From NCBI GenBank assembly GCA_038501625.1, contig JAZAYU010000008.1, positions 5,394,938 to 5,458,937 on the forward strand: a stretch of 64,000 nucleotides of DNA. The letters are read 5' to 3'. This DNA comes from Corbicula japonica. Taxonomy: Eukaryota; Mollusca; Bivalvia; Venerida; Cyrenidae. Below are positions 33,634 through 49,231 of the stretch, in pieces. The number at the start of each line of letters is the position of its first letter. The first letter of the stretch is position 1. Both the position numbers and the translations under genes were made by a program. Below the pieces are notes generated by a model. It ran no database searches. It saw only the letters and a program-made list of their open reading frames with translations, and was not told the origin of the DNA.

Positions 33634-35053
33634 CTTGTCAGCATTTCTTCTTCACTGACACGTGTACATGTTCTCTTAAAAAGTTCTATTTATTTCGTCA
33701 GAAAACTCATTTCTGTGTGTTATAAAATTGATTAAGATTATAAATGAAGATACTTGTATATACTGCTATCATACAAAGGTGTACTGGACATGAATATAAG
33801 CCGGTTATATTGAGGACATTTATTCTATCTAAGGAGTATGCCAGTATCTGTGACAACAAAGGCCGCTTTTGGAATGTATACTTCGCACTGAGTAGCTTTT
33901 GAAATAAATATGGTAGCTCAGTTTCTTTAAATCGTTTATTTCATACCTTGTCAATACCGGTCAAGTTATGGGAAGGAATATGGTTAAAATCTGGTAGTTT
34001 TGTTTCACCCCAGATTCATAACCTTATTCTGTTCTTTTTTCTTAACAATTACAGTATAAAATAAACTGTATATTTTAAAACAGCAACATTATGTTGATTT
34101 GAAAATATCATATAGCGCTTCAGTTTTTAAGGGGTGTATTTTAATCCATTTTAAGTTGTTACTAGGTTATACATCTTGTACATGGTACAACAAAAAGCCT
34201 GCAAAACTTTTGACATTTTAATAAGTCTACCGCTAGTCATTATTTAAGGATAGATCTTTTTATAGTAATAATAATGACAAAAACACGTACTAGTTAGGCA
34301 AAACATCCATTGAGGAATAATGTCACAAAAAGAAAGTGTGTAGGACATGATGAATGACAAAACTTTTATTGGTCCAGGTATGTACTCGCGTTTAACATGA
34401 TATGCCTGTTAAAGCACCGAGTATGTACTAACGAATTCAGAAGTTAGTCACAGGGCAGTCTGTTGCCGTTGAATGTACAAGTATATTAAATTAGTGTAAC
34501 ACTCTTCATGTTATGTTTGTGCTAATTGAATTATGATAGCAAAATCGTGTGGGACTAACTCTATCCAAAGCATGCTTTATTAAATTAATGTTACATCATA
34601 TTATTCCTGGTCATGATCGCTGAATAGAATCAAAGCATTAACAGTGGACATGTATATGGCGGCAATTACATCGTAATTTGTTGATTTTATGTCCATTTTA
34701 TTCGCATTAAACAGAAGATGTATACGGAAGATTGGCCTGTCAACGTATGACGGATTGGCCCAACTAGGATGCTCAATACTGTCTCAATATTCATTTCTAA
34801 CTCGGGATATGCTGTTAACATATCAATCTTTTAAAATGATCGATTCTAGACATGTTTTTAATATCAACTAGGTGTTTTTGTCTGCAAAAAATATTTTGAA
34901 GTCTTCAATTCAGTTATTAAAAGAAATGTTTTGTTTTAAGGAATTGGATTAAGTGGACTAATATAATATAAAGAAATCGATTTTCAAGTTTTAAATTGAA
35001 AAGATGTGGATATAATTGGGAGATAAATTAATTTGGATATTTTAACAAGTATA
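33634..35053. promoter_or_regulatory. 5' flank of the metalloprotease gene
   Basis: No repeat structure or coding exon recognised. The metalloprotease start codon is at 35054, so the promoter and 5' UTR probably fall here; AT-rich words such as TAATATAATATAAAG (about 34959) are present but none can be assigned as a core element. Confidence 0.3.
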
Positions 35054-38000
35054 ATGGCAGAGATCTTGGTGATTGTAAAAGCCGTTTTGTGTACGTGTCT
35101 GCTCGTGAACTGGACTTCACATGCTGCTGTGGTGAGTCTTATTCATTAAAATAACAAACATATAAAAACAAACAATCAAGTAATCGATAAATGATATACT
35201 GCATTTTAATATACCTTACTTCTTGAAAGAGAAAAAACATGTTGAAAAGTTTTCATCAGTCATCAAGATAAATATTTTTTATTAAAATACATAATAATAA
35301 CGTAGCTCTACTGAAATTCAAATCTCGTGTTTGAAGTGAAAATGGACATTGAAAATAAGATTTGAAGTAAGTTTTATCCGAGATAAAAATTATTAGATTT
35401 GAGATGTTTCTTCAGTTATTTATAAAAACGTTTCATTGTTGTTTTTATATTTTACGACTTCTTTTTGTTGTTGTTGTTTTGTAGGTAAAAAGTATGTTTC
35501 TATCTGTTGTCTTGCCATTTCAATATATTTTTTTTATCCATCGGATGAAAAAGCAACAACTTGAAATTCACGTTAAATAGTTCAGTGATATAAAAGTAAT
35601 TTGTAAATCCACACACATGTGGTACACAGGCAGTTTAAAACATCTTGTTTAGTTGAACGGATTTAAAAAAAACGTTAGTTAGAAGCGAAAACTTTTTAAA
35701 AATCTTGATTTTGTAAGACACAGAATATCGTTCCAGTATATAAAAAACAAAGAAGTTTGAATTCATTCAACGGTAAACCTTGAAATGTCGATACTAATGG
35801 TTGGAGAGGCATTGTCTTTAACCTGGGAAAAACGGGGTACGCCTGAAAAAAAAAGATGTGTTTACATTGCACGACGGCCTGCAATAGTTAGTGTTCAAAT
35901 TGTTATCGAAAAGTCAAAGGCCACTTGTCGTCCAAGTCTCATATTATGATGCCAAGCTCTGAGTCATGGCAGGGTGATCAAAAAAGCATTGTTAATGTAA
36001 ACTTTGGTCTTATTTATATCAGATCAAAAATAACTGATTTACTTATTAGCATTAATATTTCGTAAAACGAACGTGAAGACCGTAAAACCACTTACTAGAT
36101 TTTGGTGAACCATTTAAAGGATATCCAATAAATTGTCAAAATATAAATTAAAACAAACGGACCGAGAAACCAAAGACATTTGCTGCGATAATGAAAGTCA
36201 GTTATGTAAGTTGTGACTTTGTCAAACAATTTGCTGATGCCGGAAAAAAGTTAATACATGTAAATGTTATACATTGTCTTTGCCGTAGATGACAAACTAT
36301 GAAGTTTTGACCAATTAACCCTTTACTTCATGGGATATGGCTTATATTACACATGCGACAAATGTAGATCCTGATCAGCCTGCACATCCATGCAGTCCGA
36401 TCAGGATCTTCACGGCTCGCTTCTATGTAAATATTAACAAGTACAGGCTGATCTGGATTTACACTGGTCGCACAATAGATATACTCCGTAAGGGTTACGA
36501 GGACGACGAGATTGTTTGTTTATGTTAATGAACAGCATTGTACGTTTCTGTACCATGCAGATCTCTATTACTTCTACTAATACGGATCGCTTTTTCATAT
36601 GCATTGTCTTTTCGTCCCGGATTTAAGTTGACCATTGAAAATACTGCTTTTTGATGCATTTTGTTGACAGATAGTCAAAAAGTCATTTCTTCAATATCAA
36701 AGTACTGAAAGTACAGAAAGCCAGCGAAGCGATTCTGCTTATTGCTTCGTTTATGCAGAGAAAACCCAGCCCCATGATTCTCATATGCAGTGCCGCATTT
36801 AAGTGTATCTAGTCGCACGCAAACAAAAGTTATGTTCTGTTTGGAAGGCTGAAAGTTATGGAATTGTCGCCTTATGTGTAGAAAGGACATCGAGTGTTGC
36901 TTTCGGAGTATGCTTAAGAACAGGTCATTTAACAGCCGAAGGACGTAGATGGTTGTATAACGGCAGACCCCCCTGTTTGTTTGAAGCACTATTTTGCTGT
37001 AAGCTTTCTTTAGTGTAATTGGGGGATATTAACCAAATACTTACGAACTGATCCTTAAACTAAGCAAATTTTGAAGCTTTTGAAATTATATATTAAGTCA
37101 AAAATTAAAATTAATGAACCACGTGCCTAAAGAAATAACTAAATCAAATTCTAATAAATATTCCATATAAGTAGCTTATCGCGTATTTTGCTTTGAATTC
37201 TCTACTGCATAATAATTGGAGAACATAATATATCATAACATAAACTGTTTTTAGTTAGACAGACACACCTGAATGCCTTTATGTGCATCAAAATGCAAAA
37301 CCTCTTACTTCTTGGCATTTTCTGGCTCTAGTTAGATTTTAAATGGTGAACATATACATTAATTTGAATAAGTTATTTTCCGAATAAAATATTTGTATAA
37401 ACGAGAAATGTTACCTCCTGGACATTATGGACAGAACTGCTGTCCCGTTAATACGGTAGGCCAAAAGTCCATTATTTGAATCCTGGCCGAAAATTAAAGT
37501 ATCAAATTGATGTCAACTAATGGGCGAAAAATGAGGATCCTCTGTGCTTTACTATGAGGCAATGGGTGAATAAGACGTGTATCTCTCAGCTGCGCACTAG
37601 ACAAAATAGTCTGTGGTGTAGGGGGCGTACCTGGTTCTCGTATCCGTTGATCTCAGAGACAGCATTTGTGGATAGAAAGTTCGAATATTTAATTTTGGCC
37701 GAGGCTGCATACGTGGGTGCATCATATGAGTTGACTTCGTCTGAGTTTGAGGCGGCATCTTAATGTCTACTGGCCAAAACTAGTTGAATTACTGCCTCTC
37801 ACTTCATTTTTGCCTTATTAAAATACATATGTATCTTTTATATTTTTCAACCCACGATAAAAGCTAGAGTGACACTAGCTTAGTAGTCGTATTGCAAAAA
37901 CTAACAGCTTTTACACGTTGACAAATGGAACATATCAGAATCTAACAAATTGCGGGCAAATTATTAAACCACAAAGTCAGAACGGCGAACAATAGTAATA

Positions 38001-41000
38001 TAATATTATTAATGTAGAGCAATCATTCTTTATGAGTATGACATGGTTGAAATAATAGGTTGATTACAATCAACGCTCTAAACCGCTTCATTTGTGTAGT
38101 GGATTCGTCTTTCTATAAATTATGGCCGTTCTATTAACAACTTATAGGGTAGCCAGGATTTTCAGAAGGGTTCGTGTAATTTCCAACGTTTTGGCCAAAA
38201 AAATCCACGAAAATTAAATAGTGCTGTTCGAGCAAACCCACTGAACCTCAGTCTGGATCCGCCCATAAGAGACCAGATATCATAAGGAATGCGCTGACCA
38301 GTGAAGCCCATCACGGGCACTTATTTTGTCTTGTAGTGTTTACAGACAGGTCTGCCATCAATCTGTCCATAGATCCTGTTTGCAAACAATGACTTCACAT
38401 ATTTGTAATTATTTCAGTGACTAACGAATAAATCAGCCAGTTTTCAATTGTTTGTTTTTTAAACACTGATCGATGACGACCATTTAGCATTTAAGTAATT
38501 CTGGAGTTGCATGTTGACGGACTTGGTAGCAAAGTTCAAAACAATTGATCAAACATAAAGACACGGCGTTTAAAGGTGATCAAACCTTTGAACTTTCGTC
38601 TTCAAAACAAAAACACAAAAACAAATAAAAAAAACAACGACAGATGGGATGACAATGGATAAAAATTATTTACTTAAACTTCTGTAGACATAGACGAAGG
38701 AGAATCAAGGTTATAGGGTCATCATTTCGAACATTATCTAGGCATCATTAGACATGCAATCTGAGTTTTGTTGGCCCTTACCCGAACATCACTCTACTAA
38801 AAGGTATCATCAATGCCTCACTAGAGTTACAACATAAGTTTCTTCAGTGTTTCCCGCAAAGTCGTTATTGATGTCAGTATCATAATACCTAAGGTTTCAC
38901 TAACATTGCAAATGGGGAAAACTGGCAAAAATTTCAAAACTGAATTTTGGGGAAATAGTCGTTGCCGCCTAGATTTTAGTAAAGAAATTTATTTATCTAA
39001 GAAGGTACTAATGTTTGCAAGCTCAGTTTAGTCTAATTCATGTTCTAATTACCAAGCACATACTAAACAAAAGAAAAACCGTTTGCAAGAGAACTCTGAA
39101 ATTCATAGACAATATACCTCAACAACTCATACCTGAAATAATTCTTTGCTGATCAGCAATCATTAGTGCCAATATGATCGATGTAAATAGAATACAATGG
39201 GATTTTTTTTAGAAATAGCTGGTTTTCTTCATTGTGTCCTTTTGTCTCATTGTGAAAAAAAACAACACAATGTATACAATATGAGATTTTTGACCTTGAA
39301 TTTCTGGGTCGCGTACATAGGTGACAAAGGAATAAAATCGTTGATTTCTCTCTTCATATTTGAAAGTTTTTTTAAAGGACACACTATGTTGTTGTTAGTA
39401 TCATAACACCCATGTTCGCTTAAGTTATGTAATGTTAAGTTGTTGTGTTTGGATGTGAATGATTTTTATGCCCCCGCCATGAAAATGGCGACGGGCATAA
39501 AGAGTTGCTCCTGTCCGTTCGTCCGTTCGTCCGTCCGTCCGTCTGTCCGTCCGTCCGTCCGTCCGATATTCTCGTGAACGCAACTCCTCCTACACTACTG
39601 GTGGGAATTTAATGAAACTTGACCACAATGCTTGGCCTGATATGTTGTTGTGCATACAGGTGGGGTTTCGCTCTTCCATGTTCCGTTCAGAAGTTACGGC
39701 CCTTTGATACTTCCATTTACATTAGTTTTAATAGGAGTATATCTCGTGAACGCAATTCCTCCTACACTACTGGTGGGAATTTTATGAAACTTGACCACAA
39801 TGCTTGGCCTGATATGTTGTTGTGCGTACAGGTGGGGTTTTGCTCTTACATGTTCCGTTCAGAAGTTATGGCCCTTTGATAATTCCATTTACATTAGTTT
39901 TAATAGGAATATATCTTGTGAACGCAACTCCTCCTACACCTCTGCTGGGAATTTGATGAAACTTTTCCACAATGCTTGGCCTGATATGTTGTTGTGCATA
40001 AAGGTGAGGTTTTGCTCTTACATGTTCCGTTCAGAAGTTATGGCCCTTTGATACTTCCATTTACATTAGTTTTAATAGGAATATATCTTGTTTCTTATAT
40101 TTTGTGTTAAGCAAAATATGCATTTTGCCCATAACTTTAAAACTACTTGAGATACAGCCTTGAAACTTGAAATATATTTTCACCATCAAAATCTACATCA
40201 TAACCAACAAGACCCATAACCCTGCTTCCAATATTTTTCAAATTATGCCCCTTTCTCACTTACATTTTGTGTTAAGAAAAATATACACTTTGCCCTTAAC
40301 TTCGTTTGGAATGGAGGGATTTCAAAATAACTTGGCACAAATGTTCACCATAACAAGGCGGTATGTCGTGACAGTACCCATGCCTGTAGGTCCAAGGTCA
40401 AGGTTACTGTTACTAAAAATCGAATTTTCTTGCAAAATCTTGTCCGCTCTGTAACTTTGTTATTTCTTATTGGATTTTTAAATAACTTGGTATAATTGTT
40501 CACCATATCAAGACGGTATGTCACATACATGCCCAAGCCTTTAGGTCGGAGGTCAAGGTCACTGTTACTAAAAATAGAATTTTCTTGTCCGGGCTGTTAC
40601 TTTGTTATGAATGGAGGGATTTCAAAATAACTTGGCACAAATGTTCACCATGACAGGGCGATGTGTCGCGTACCATGCTCATGCCTGTAGGTCAAAGGTC
40701 AAGGTCACTGTTACTAAAAATAGAATTCTCTTGTCCGGGCTGTCACTTTGTTATGAATGGAGGGATTTCAAAATAACTTGGCACAAATGTTCACTATGAA
40801 AAGGCAGTGTGTCCGCACAATACCCAAGCCGGAAGGTCCAAGGTCAAGGTCACTGTTACTAAAAATAGAATTTTCTTGTCCGGGCTGTAACTTCATTATA
40901 AATGGAGGGATTTCAAAATAACTTGACACAAATGTTCACCATGACAGGGCGGTGTATCGCGTACAATGCCCATGCCTGTAGGTCAAGGTCACTGTTACTA

Positions 41001-44000
41001 AAAATAGAATTCTCTTGTCCGGGCTGTAACTTTGTTAGGAATAGATTGATTTCAAAATAACTTGACACAAATGTTCATAATGACAAGATGGTGTGCCCCG
41101 TACCATGCCAATGCCTGTAGGTCCAAGGTCAAGGTCACTGTTACTAAAATAGATTTTTCTTGTCAGGGTTGTAACTACGTTAGGAATAGAGTAATTTCAA
41201 AATAACTTGGCAGAAATGTTCACCATGACAAGATGGTGAGTTGTGTACCATGTCCATGCCTGTAGATCCAAGGTCAAGGTCACTGTTACTAAAAATAGAA
41301 TTTTCTTGTCCGGGCTATAACTTTGTTTTGAATGGAGGGTTTTCAAAATAACTTGGCACAAATGTTCACCATGACAAGGCGGTGTGTTGCGTACATTACC
41401 CATGCCTGTAAGTCCAAGGTCAAGGTCACAGTTACTAAAACTTGAATTTACTTGTTCGGGCTATAACTTCTTTATGAATGAAGGGATTTCAAAATAACTT
41501 GGCACAAATGTTCACTATGACATTGCATTGCATTACCACCAACTTCTTCACAGACATTTCCATAATGAGAAGACAACAGTGCCACAAATACAAATAATTT
41601 ACTTGATCATCAAGTTTATGCATATTCTTATCATTACTCGAACCTCACTGTCTTTGAAATGCTATTATTCCCATCATTGCACTTTAGTATCTGAAAACGA
41701 TGCATAGCGGGGGCATCCGTGTCCTATGGACACATTTCTAGTTTTAATATTAATGTCTAGCTATTTATATTTACTGTTCTAGCTTTTCTTAACGTACGTA
41801 AATAAAAGATGTATTAATAAAATATATTTGGGAAAAGTTTAATTTAACTGCAATTTGTCGTTAGAGAGATTTTGATAATTTCTTTTTTTTATCGGTGACA
41901 ATGCATTACCCTCTGTAAATTTGAAGGAGGGTGATGCAAGTTTTGAAAATACAAAACAAATATTTCCTCTGATGACAAACCCTTAACTTCGCTGATTGGC
42001 GTTGGGGGATTGTTTATTGACAACATGTGCGGAATATCATTTAAATAAAATTGCCTTAGGATGCGGAAGAAAATTGATTTTAAATGTATTAATCGTTAAA
42101 CAGTTTACTACAACTGAACTTTGGCTAGTGCATGGCAGGCACATAAATAATTTATTATTATTTATGATTTTAGCCTCCCGTTTCTTACGATATTGCATGT
42201 TATTTCACCATAGTTTTCGCTCTTCTCTCATAAGAGCCTACTTCTTTCGTCATTGCTCAAATTAATTATTTAAGACGCTTGGCAAAAAGATCGAACAACA
42301 ATAGTTTACGGTGACAGATATAACAAGTCTCTTCAAGATTTCAGACTTGACACAGTCTACGTATGGTCCCCAACTGGGTCTTGTGCTATCGTAAAGGTCT
42401 TCACATCCAATAAGCGTATTGGACATTAGTATTTTTTGTGTGGACTTTTTAATAGCAAAATACTACACGGTAAAATATTAAGGAACAGATGTGAGCTAAC
42501 TCATAAAACATTCACGGAGCGATAATGGATGAATTAGTTATATCCACTGACATCCTCGTCATTGTTCGGTCTTGTTAGCATGTAATGTCCTAATTCAAAA
42601 TTCATTCCGGTTTTCTTATTTAATGAAAACGACATAATTGAAATAAAGATATGTTAATTTTAACAATAAATTCTAACAATGATATCATGAATGAATGAGG
42701 AGGGATGACAATGTCCTTTCTATATGTTTTTATGTCATCCTAAAAGACTGTCCATTGTCTTTAAAAGATATTCATGACAGACGATTCGGAGCGGATAAAT
42801 AGCTCGGTGATAAGCGCCTCTCCCCTCAGTTAAAATCACCCATAGGTATTTTTATGAGGCTTAAACAGAGGTTCAATGCCCGTAGTGTCGCTGTAAACCG
42901 TGCTCTCCAAAGACAGTATTTTGATGTTATAGATTAATTATAGATTCCTCTATACCTTGCAATGTCCTGCAGAAAAAAAACAACATAAAATGACATATAG
43001 TAAGTTCAACAACCTAAACTGATTAATTATACTCTTTTGGAAGCGTCGCTTGTATGACATCTCACAGAGATTATATATAAAAACTTAATACAACATCAAC
43101 AGCTGAACTCCACGTTCCTCTTAACATTAAGAATTTAAGAGACAAAGGACAAATACTAAACTACAACTGAAATTTGGAATTGTGTTTGCTAGCTGTAAGG
43201 ATGAAGGCAATCGGATCTTTTTTAAGTTGCAAGTCGCATTAATTAAAATATGTACATTTACCCTTTCCCCTAGCCCTGAATACTCCGTAAATTTGCTGCC
43301 ATACACCTTGCAATAAGATCAAGAGCATTATTTAACATAAGTTTTATGTGTCCGGGACATAATCAAATTTTTCCAGATTCATGGTCAAAGCATGGCGATG
43401 TGTTGTGAACGTCGGCCGCATATTCAAAGTCAAGGTATATTTTACCAGAAAGGTATTATTTTGTACAGGCCATAACTATAGAGTGCATAATGGGATTGCA
43501 ACGAAATTTTAAACAAATAATCACCACTGCGTTGCATGTGTCTTGAACTTGGGTAGTTAATTGATCTAGAACTGAATTGCACTGTTGTTTTTTTCGTAAA
43601 ATGTGCGTTTATACTTTAACGAATCACACAAAACACCAAATCGCCTTGTGTATAAAATACTCTTTAGTGTCTTGCTCCTTTCTTCATAGCACTGTCATCG
43701 ATAAAAATGAAAATATCAAAATCTCTCTAATGGCAAAACACAGTTCAATAAAACTTTCTAAATGTCAACGTTATTCAAGTATAATTATTTTACAAACGTT
43801 AAGAAAAATAGGTGTCCAGCCTACACTCAACAAAAGTTCTAATTGGTCATTCATTGTATATGTTTACAATGTATGCTAGTTTAGTTTCTTCCATACGTCA
43901 AGAGAATTTGTGGAAAGAACTGTTTTGTCTAGAAATCAATTATGTAATGTTTTTTTAATCTTTATTCATTGTTTTCTAAAACAAATCCAATACCATTTAC

Positions 44001-47000
44001 TTACAGCGCTGGGTCAAAATTTTAACAGTCTTTAATTAAAAGGGAGGTAATTTTAAAATAGGGTACTTAGAAAGGGTTTTATTTAAACAAATGTGCTATT
44101 GATTAAATTATCATGTTTTCTGTTTTTCCTACTATGAGGGGTCCTGTTAAAACAAAACAAGGAATTAAGAGCAAATTTCTGTGTGCTTGACCTTTTTATG
44201 CAAGAAATGCATTTTTAGCAATATTAAGGATAACTCTTGCCAAACTGTTCCAAAGTCAATTATTACAAGATTAAAGCTTAAGTTGAAGACTGATGTTGGC
44301 ATATGATCATAAATAAAGATTGAATTCAATGTCTTTCTAATGAAAAATTACGGACAAAAAGTGACCAATTAGAACTTTTGTTGAGTGTATATCTCATAAA
44401 TCCCTTTCAGATTTCACATATTTGAGATCATCTCAATGTCGTGCGTATCACTTACAAGCGTAAATTGTCACACTTGTCAGCGATTGACAAAATATCATTT
44501 ATTTGTTGCTCTTCTCTTCAACGAAAGACCGACTTTAATATAATTTAATATAGAATGGGGAGTATTATAAATTAATTTGTCAAATTAACATTTTTGGTTA
44601 ATAAGAAGGAGATCATTAACGTCTACGGTTATTGTTCGAAATACCCCTGTAATGATGTCTTAAACATCTGAGAAATTTACAAAAAAACATATGTTCAGTA
44701 GTTTTCTTCTCTATTCAAAGTGTCTAGGATTATTGGGGCAATGTATTGATATTTATTTAATGGTATAATCTTGTTTTTTAACGGATCTCAACGTTCAAAG
44801 TACCATTTCCGCAGTTTGTGCAATCTACCGCCCATGGAACATCATTGCAACCCCTTAACAACAAAACACTGGCTGTCCATATTTGCTGTCATAACATTTA
44901 AGAATGCTATTTTAAAGATAAACTATCATGCGACCAGAGAGCTTATTGATTGTGCTTGTACATAATTTATAGAATGCGATGTGCTTGTGTATATCCGCTT
45001 TTAGAGATTTTATGGAATGTGATTTTGCTTGTACTCGTATAATTATATCCGCTGTAAAAGATTTTATGGAATGTGATTTTGCGGCTTGTTTATATCCACT
45101 GACAGACATTTTATGGAATGTTATTTTGTTTGTATATATCCGCTTTCAGAGATTTTATGGAATGTGATTTTGCTTGTATTTATCCGTTGTCAAAGATTTT
45201 ATGGAATGTGATTTTGCTTATTTATATCCACTCTCTTTGCTGGTATATATCCGCTGTAAAAGATTTTATGGAATGAGATTTTGCTTGTTTATATCCACTC
45301 TCTTGCTGGTATATATCCGCTGTAAGAGATTTTATGGAATGTGATTTTGCTTATTTATATAAACTCTCTTGCTGGTATATATCCGCTGTAAAAGATTTTA
45401 TGGAATGTGATTTGCTTGTTTATATCAGCTGCCAGAGATTTTATGTTAGTTGGTTGTATATACATGTATCCGCATTCAGAGATGTAATGGAATGTGATTT
45501 TGTTTGTATATATTCGCTGTCATAGATTTTATGCTAGTTGGTTGTATATACAGGTATCCGCATTCAGAGATGTAATGAAATGTGATTTTGCTTGTATATA
45601 TCCGCTCTCAGAGGTTTTATGTTAGTTGGTTGTATATACAAGCACCCGCTTTCAGAGATGTAATGGAATGTGATTTTGTTTGTATATATTCGCTGTCATA
45701 GATTTTATGTAATGAGATTTGCTTGTATATATCCGTAATCAAAGAATTTATAGAATCTGAATTTGCTTGTCTGTGTTTAATATAAAAGATTTCATAAAAT
45801 GTTATTGCCTGACCAAAATGCACTGTGTTTAGAAATATTATACAAAAATTAGTTTTGATTCGTGATTTACTGATAACTATATGTCCATCTTTTCGTTATT
45901 TCAGACAAACCGGGCTGTACTGCAGTCGCAGAATGATCTGTTGAAAATGCCAGTGTTTCAAGAACAAATCAAGTCTGCCAAAAATATATACAACCACTAT
46001 GTAGATAAATCAGGTATTAATTTGTTTATTTTGATTAGTATTTAAAAGAATCTCCATATTTTTTATTTAGTAATTAACAGCAATTAACCGCTACTCTATA
46101 TACATTGCAATGACGAAATTAACATACAAATGTGATATATTGATCCGGTAATAAATCTACAAACTTGATTCTCGTTCATGTTAGAATGTGTTCAGAATAA
46201 CATCAACATTACTGTCAAGACTGTATATGATCAAACTATTATCCAGTTTTAATAGACGACTAGGGCCCAAGATCATAAAACTAAGATTGGAGACCAGTCT
46301 CAAATCTCAAGCATCGGATTGACTGAAATAGCGATCTTATTCTATAAGTTATTTATATTTAGTACATTATTAACAAAAACAATTAAACACTCATGGCATC
46401 ACAAGTCTGTAGGTATTGCACTACGTGCATCTGATTTAAGTCACCTTTGCGTGGGATAGAATCACGTGGTAGAACAACACCACCCCCTTTTCATGTGGAG
46501 CTGGCTATAGTGTGGGTAGCTAGGAACTGGGGACCCATTAACTTCTGAGAACATACCATCACTGTTTAGGATATCTCTGAAGTAGGGTGCGAACGACCTT
46601 GAGAAATGACCAATATGTAAACCAGCCGCTTCAAGTGTCTCTTTTCATCAAGTACCATTCCCAGTTTATCCTTTGAAAAGTATTTCTAATCTGGAATCCA
46701 CACTAATTACTAATTCTGAATTCTTGATCCGGAATGGGTTAAAACGCATGCTTCTCAAAAATCGTCAAAAACAGAATGAAAATATGTATGCACACGATCT
46801 TGTTTGTGATGATAGAGTAATGATATAACACAATATTGAAAACAACTTTTTCCGTTTTCGGACCAATAAAGTTTGGTTTTTGCGAGGTATGTCACGCTTA
46901 ACATCTTCTTGCTGAAAAATTTTGCACACGAGCGTCTGCAAGAACCTTTGTTGATGCGGCGTTTTACCGGAATTAAGGTATCGCAAACATTGCAAATGGC

Positions 47001-49164
47001 GAAAACAGGCTAAAATTTCAAAAAATGAATTTTGGGGGAAATACTTATTGCCACCTAGATTTTAGTAAATAAATGTATTTAGCTATGGATGTAGTAAATG
47101 TTTGCAAGCTCAATTTAGTCTAATTCATGTTCTAATTACCAAGCACATACTAAAACAAAAGAAAAACCATTTGCATGAGAACTCTGAAATTCATGAACAA
47201 TATACCAAAGCAACTCATACCTGAAATAAGTATATGCTGGTCTACAATGTTTTGTGCCAATCCTTCAAAATAATGTTAGGGTTTTCAAGAAATTCAAGGA
47301 AATCTTACTTCCTCGTTCAAAGTGAAAGTAGAAAGTGAAAGTAACATCATACAAACTATACATTTTCTTAAAGGTTATTAAATTGGTTATTCAAAAAAGT
47401 TGACTTTGTGACTTTTTTTTACAAAACCAGCCACCATTTTGAATCCAAAATGGCGGACGGTTAAAGTGGAAAAAAAGCATGAAATTTGGTATTTCCAAGT
47501 GTTTCTTTAATTTGAAGAATAAAATATACTGCACATTGTTATATATTTGTTTAGGAATAGTTGACAATGTTGAATCTGTATTACATATGGTTTTGTTTCC
47601 TAACTAACAAAAGTGGTTGTCATGGTAACCAATATTCAAAAAATCAATTATGAACAAAATTTATATTTTTAATATGTTTTGTGAAAAGCTTTACAGGAAA
47701 AAAACAATACAACTTTTTTTATCAAAAATTTATTTGATATTTTTTGAAATCAACAATTGTTGCCATGGTAACTAACTTTAATAATGAAAGGCAATGAGAA
47801 ATATGACTAAATAATGGTTTTCAAATAGTGATAGTTCAGCTTTAGCAATTGAATCCAGACAACATTACAATAATAAAAACCTAGAGGTCTTTACAACCAA
47901 TTTTAAATCCAGAAAATGGATTCCAGATGCTTTATCAACATTGTTAATATTAAATTACATAGAAATATCTATTTCCCTCTAAAGTTAAGTTAACATCATG
48001 TTCAAACAAGTCAAGAAGATGTCTCTACAGAAAGAATAGTCATGAAAAAGCATTTTATATATCTAACAAACCATGCTGAGTACCACAATATCCAGTTAAC
48101 TGTGCTGAGTACCATGATATACAATAAACCCTGCTGAGTGTCACAAACTCCTGAATACCACAATATCCAGTAGACTGTGCTCAGAACCACAATATCCAAT
48201 AAAATGTGATGAGTACCACGATATCCTTCTGACCATGGCGAGTACCATAATATCCATTATTCTGTGCAGAGTTCAGAGTACGATATCCAACAATCCCTGC
48301 TGATTACCGGGATATTACAAGAACTGTGCTGAGTAATGCAATATCCAATAATTAAACCCTGCTGAGTACCATGATATAAAACAAAACTTGCTGAGTAACA
48401 CAATATCTAATAAACTGTGCTGAGCACCAAAATATCCAATAAACCATAGTCAACACCATTGTATCCATTAAACTGTGCTGAGTACTATGATATCCAATAA
48501 GCCCTGCTATGAATACAAAATATGTGATGGGTACCACGATATCCAATTAACTGTGCCGAATACCATGATATCCAGTTAAATATGCTGAGTACCTCAATAT
48601 CCATTTAACTGTGCTGAGTACCCCAATATCAAATAATCACTGCAATTAAAAGCATTGTACAGCTAAATTAAAATTGTTTGTCAGATACGATCTACGTAAA
48701 ACTGATCGATAGAAAACTGGACAATCCTTGACTTTTATTGGTCCAAAAGTAAATGCAAGCACGAATACATCCTTATTCTATTAATATATCTGTTAATGAC
48801 CGACTAGCTTTTTGGAAAGCTAAAACTTGTATAATGAATGTGATTGAACATTGGAGACCATGTAACTTGTCGTAATGAGCAACAATAAAATTACTGTTCA
48901 TTTATGATGAATAACTATGATTGATAAGGTAATGCCGGATTTATGACTATTTTACAAGGCCACTAATAGATATAGATGAACATGTATAGCCATTTAAAAT
49001 GGTCATACGTGACAAGTAAAGGGTCAAGCTGGACTTATGGCCGGATATAATGTGTTTTGATTGATTATAATCTGGATGAAAATTGACTTAGCTTTGTATT
49101 TTTGTGATTATTAGTTTACGCCTACGCTCCGATAAAACATTGTTATGTTCATGCTATTTTCATT

Positions 49165-49231
<67 letters not shown>

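Noticed and set aside
36675..37018. Overlapping frames of 104 and 71 codons on opposite strands
   Set aside because: No domain recognised and no supporting exon borders; intronic.
45008..45720. Regularly spaced repeats reminiscent of a CRISPR array
   Set aside because: The spacing is irregular, spacers are themselves related and AT-rich, and the context is an animal intron; it is a minisatellite.
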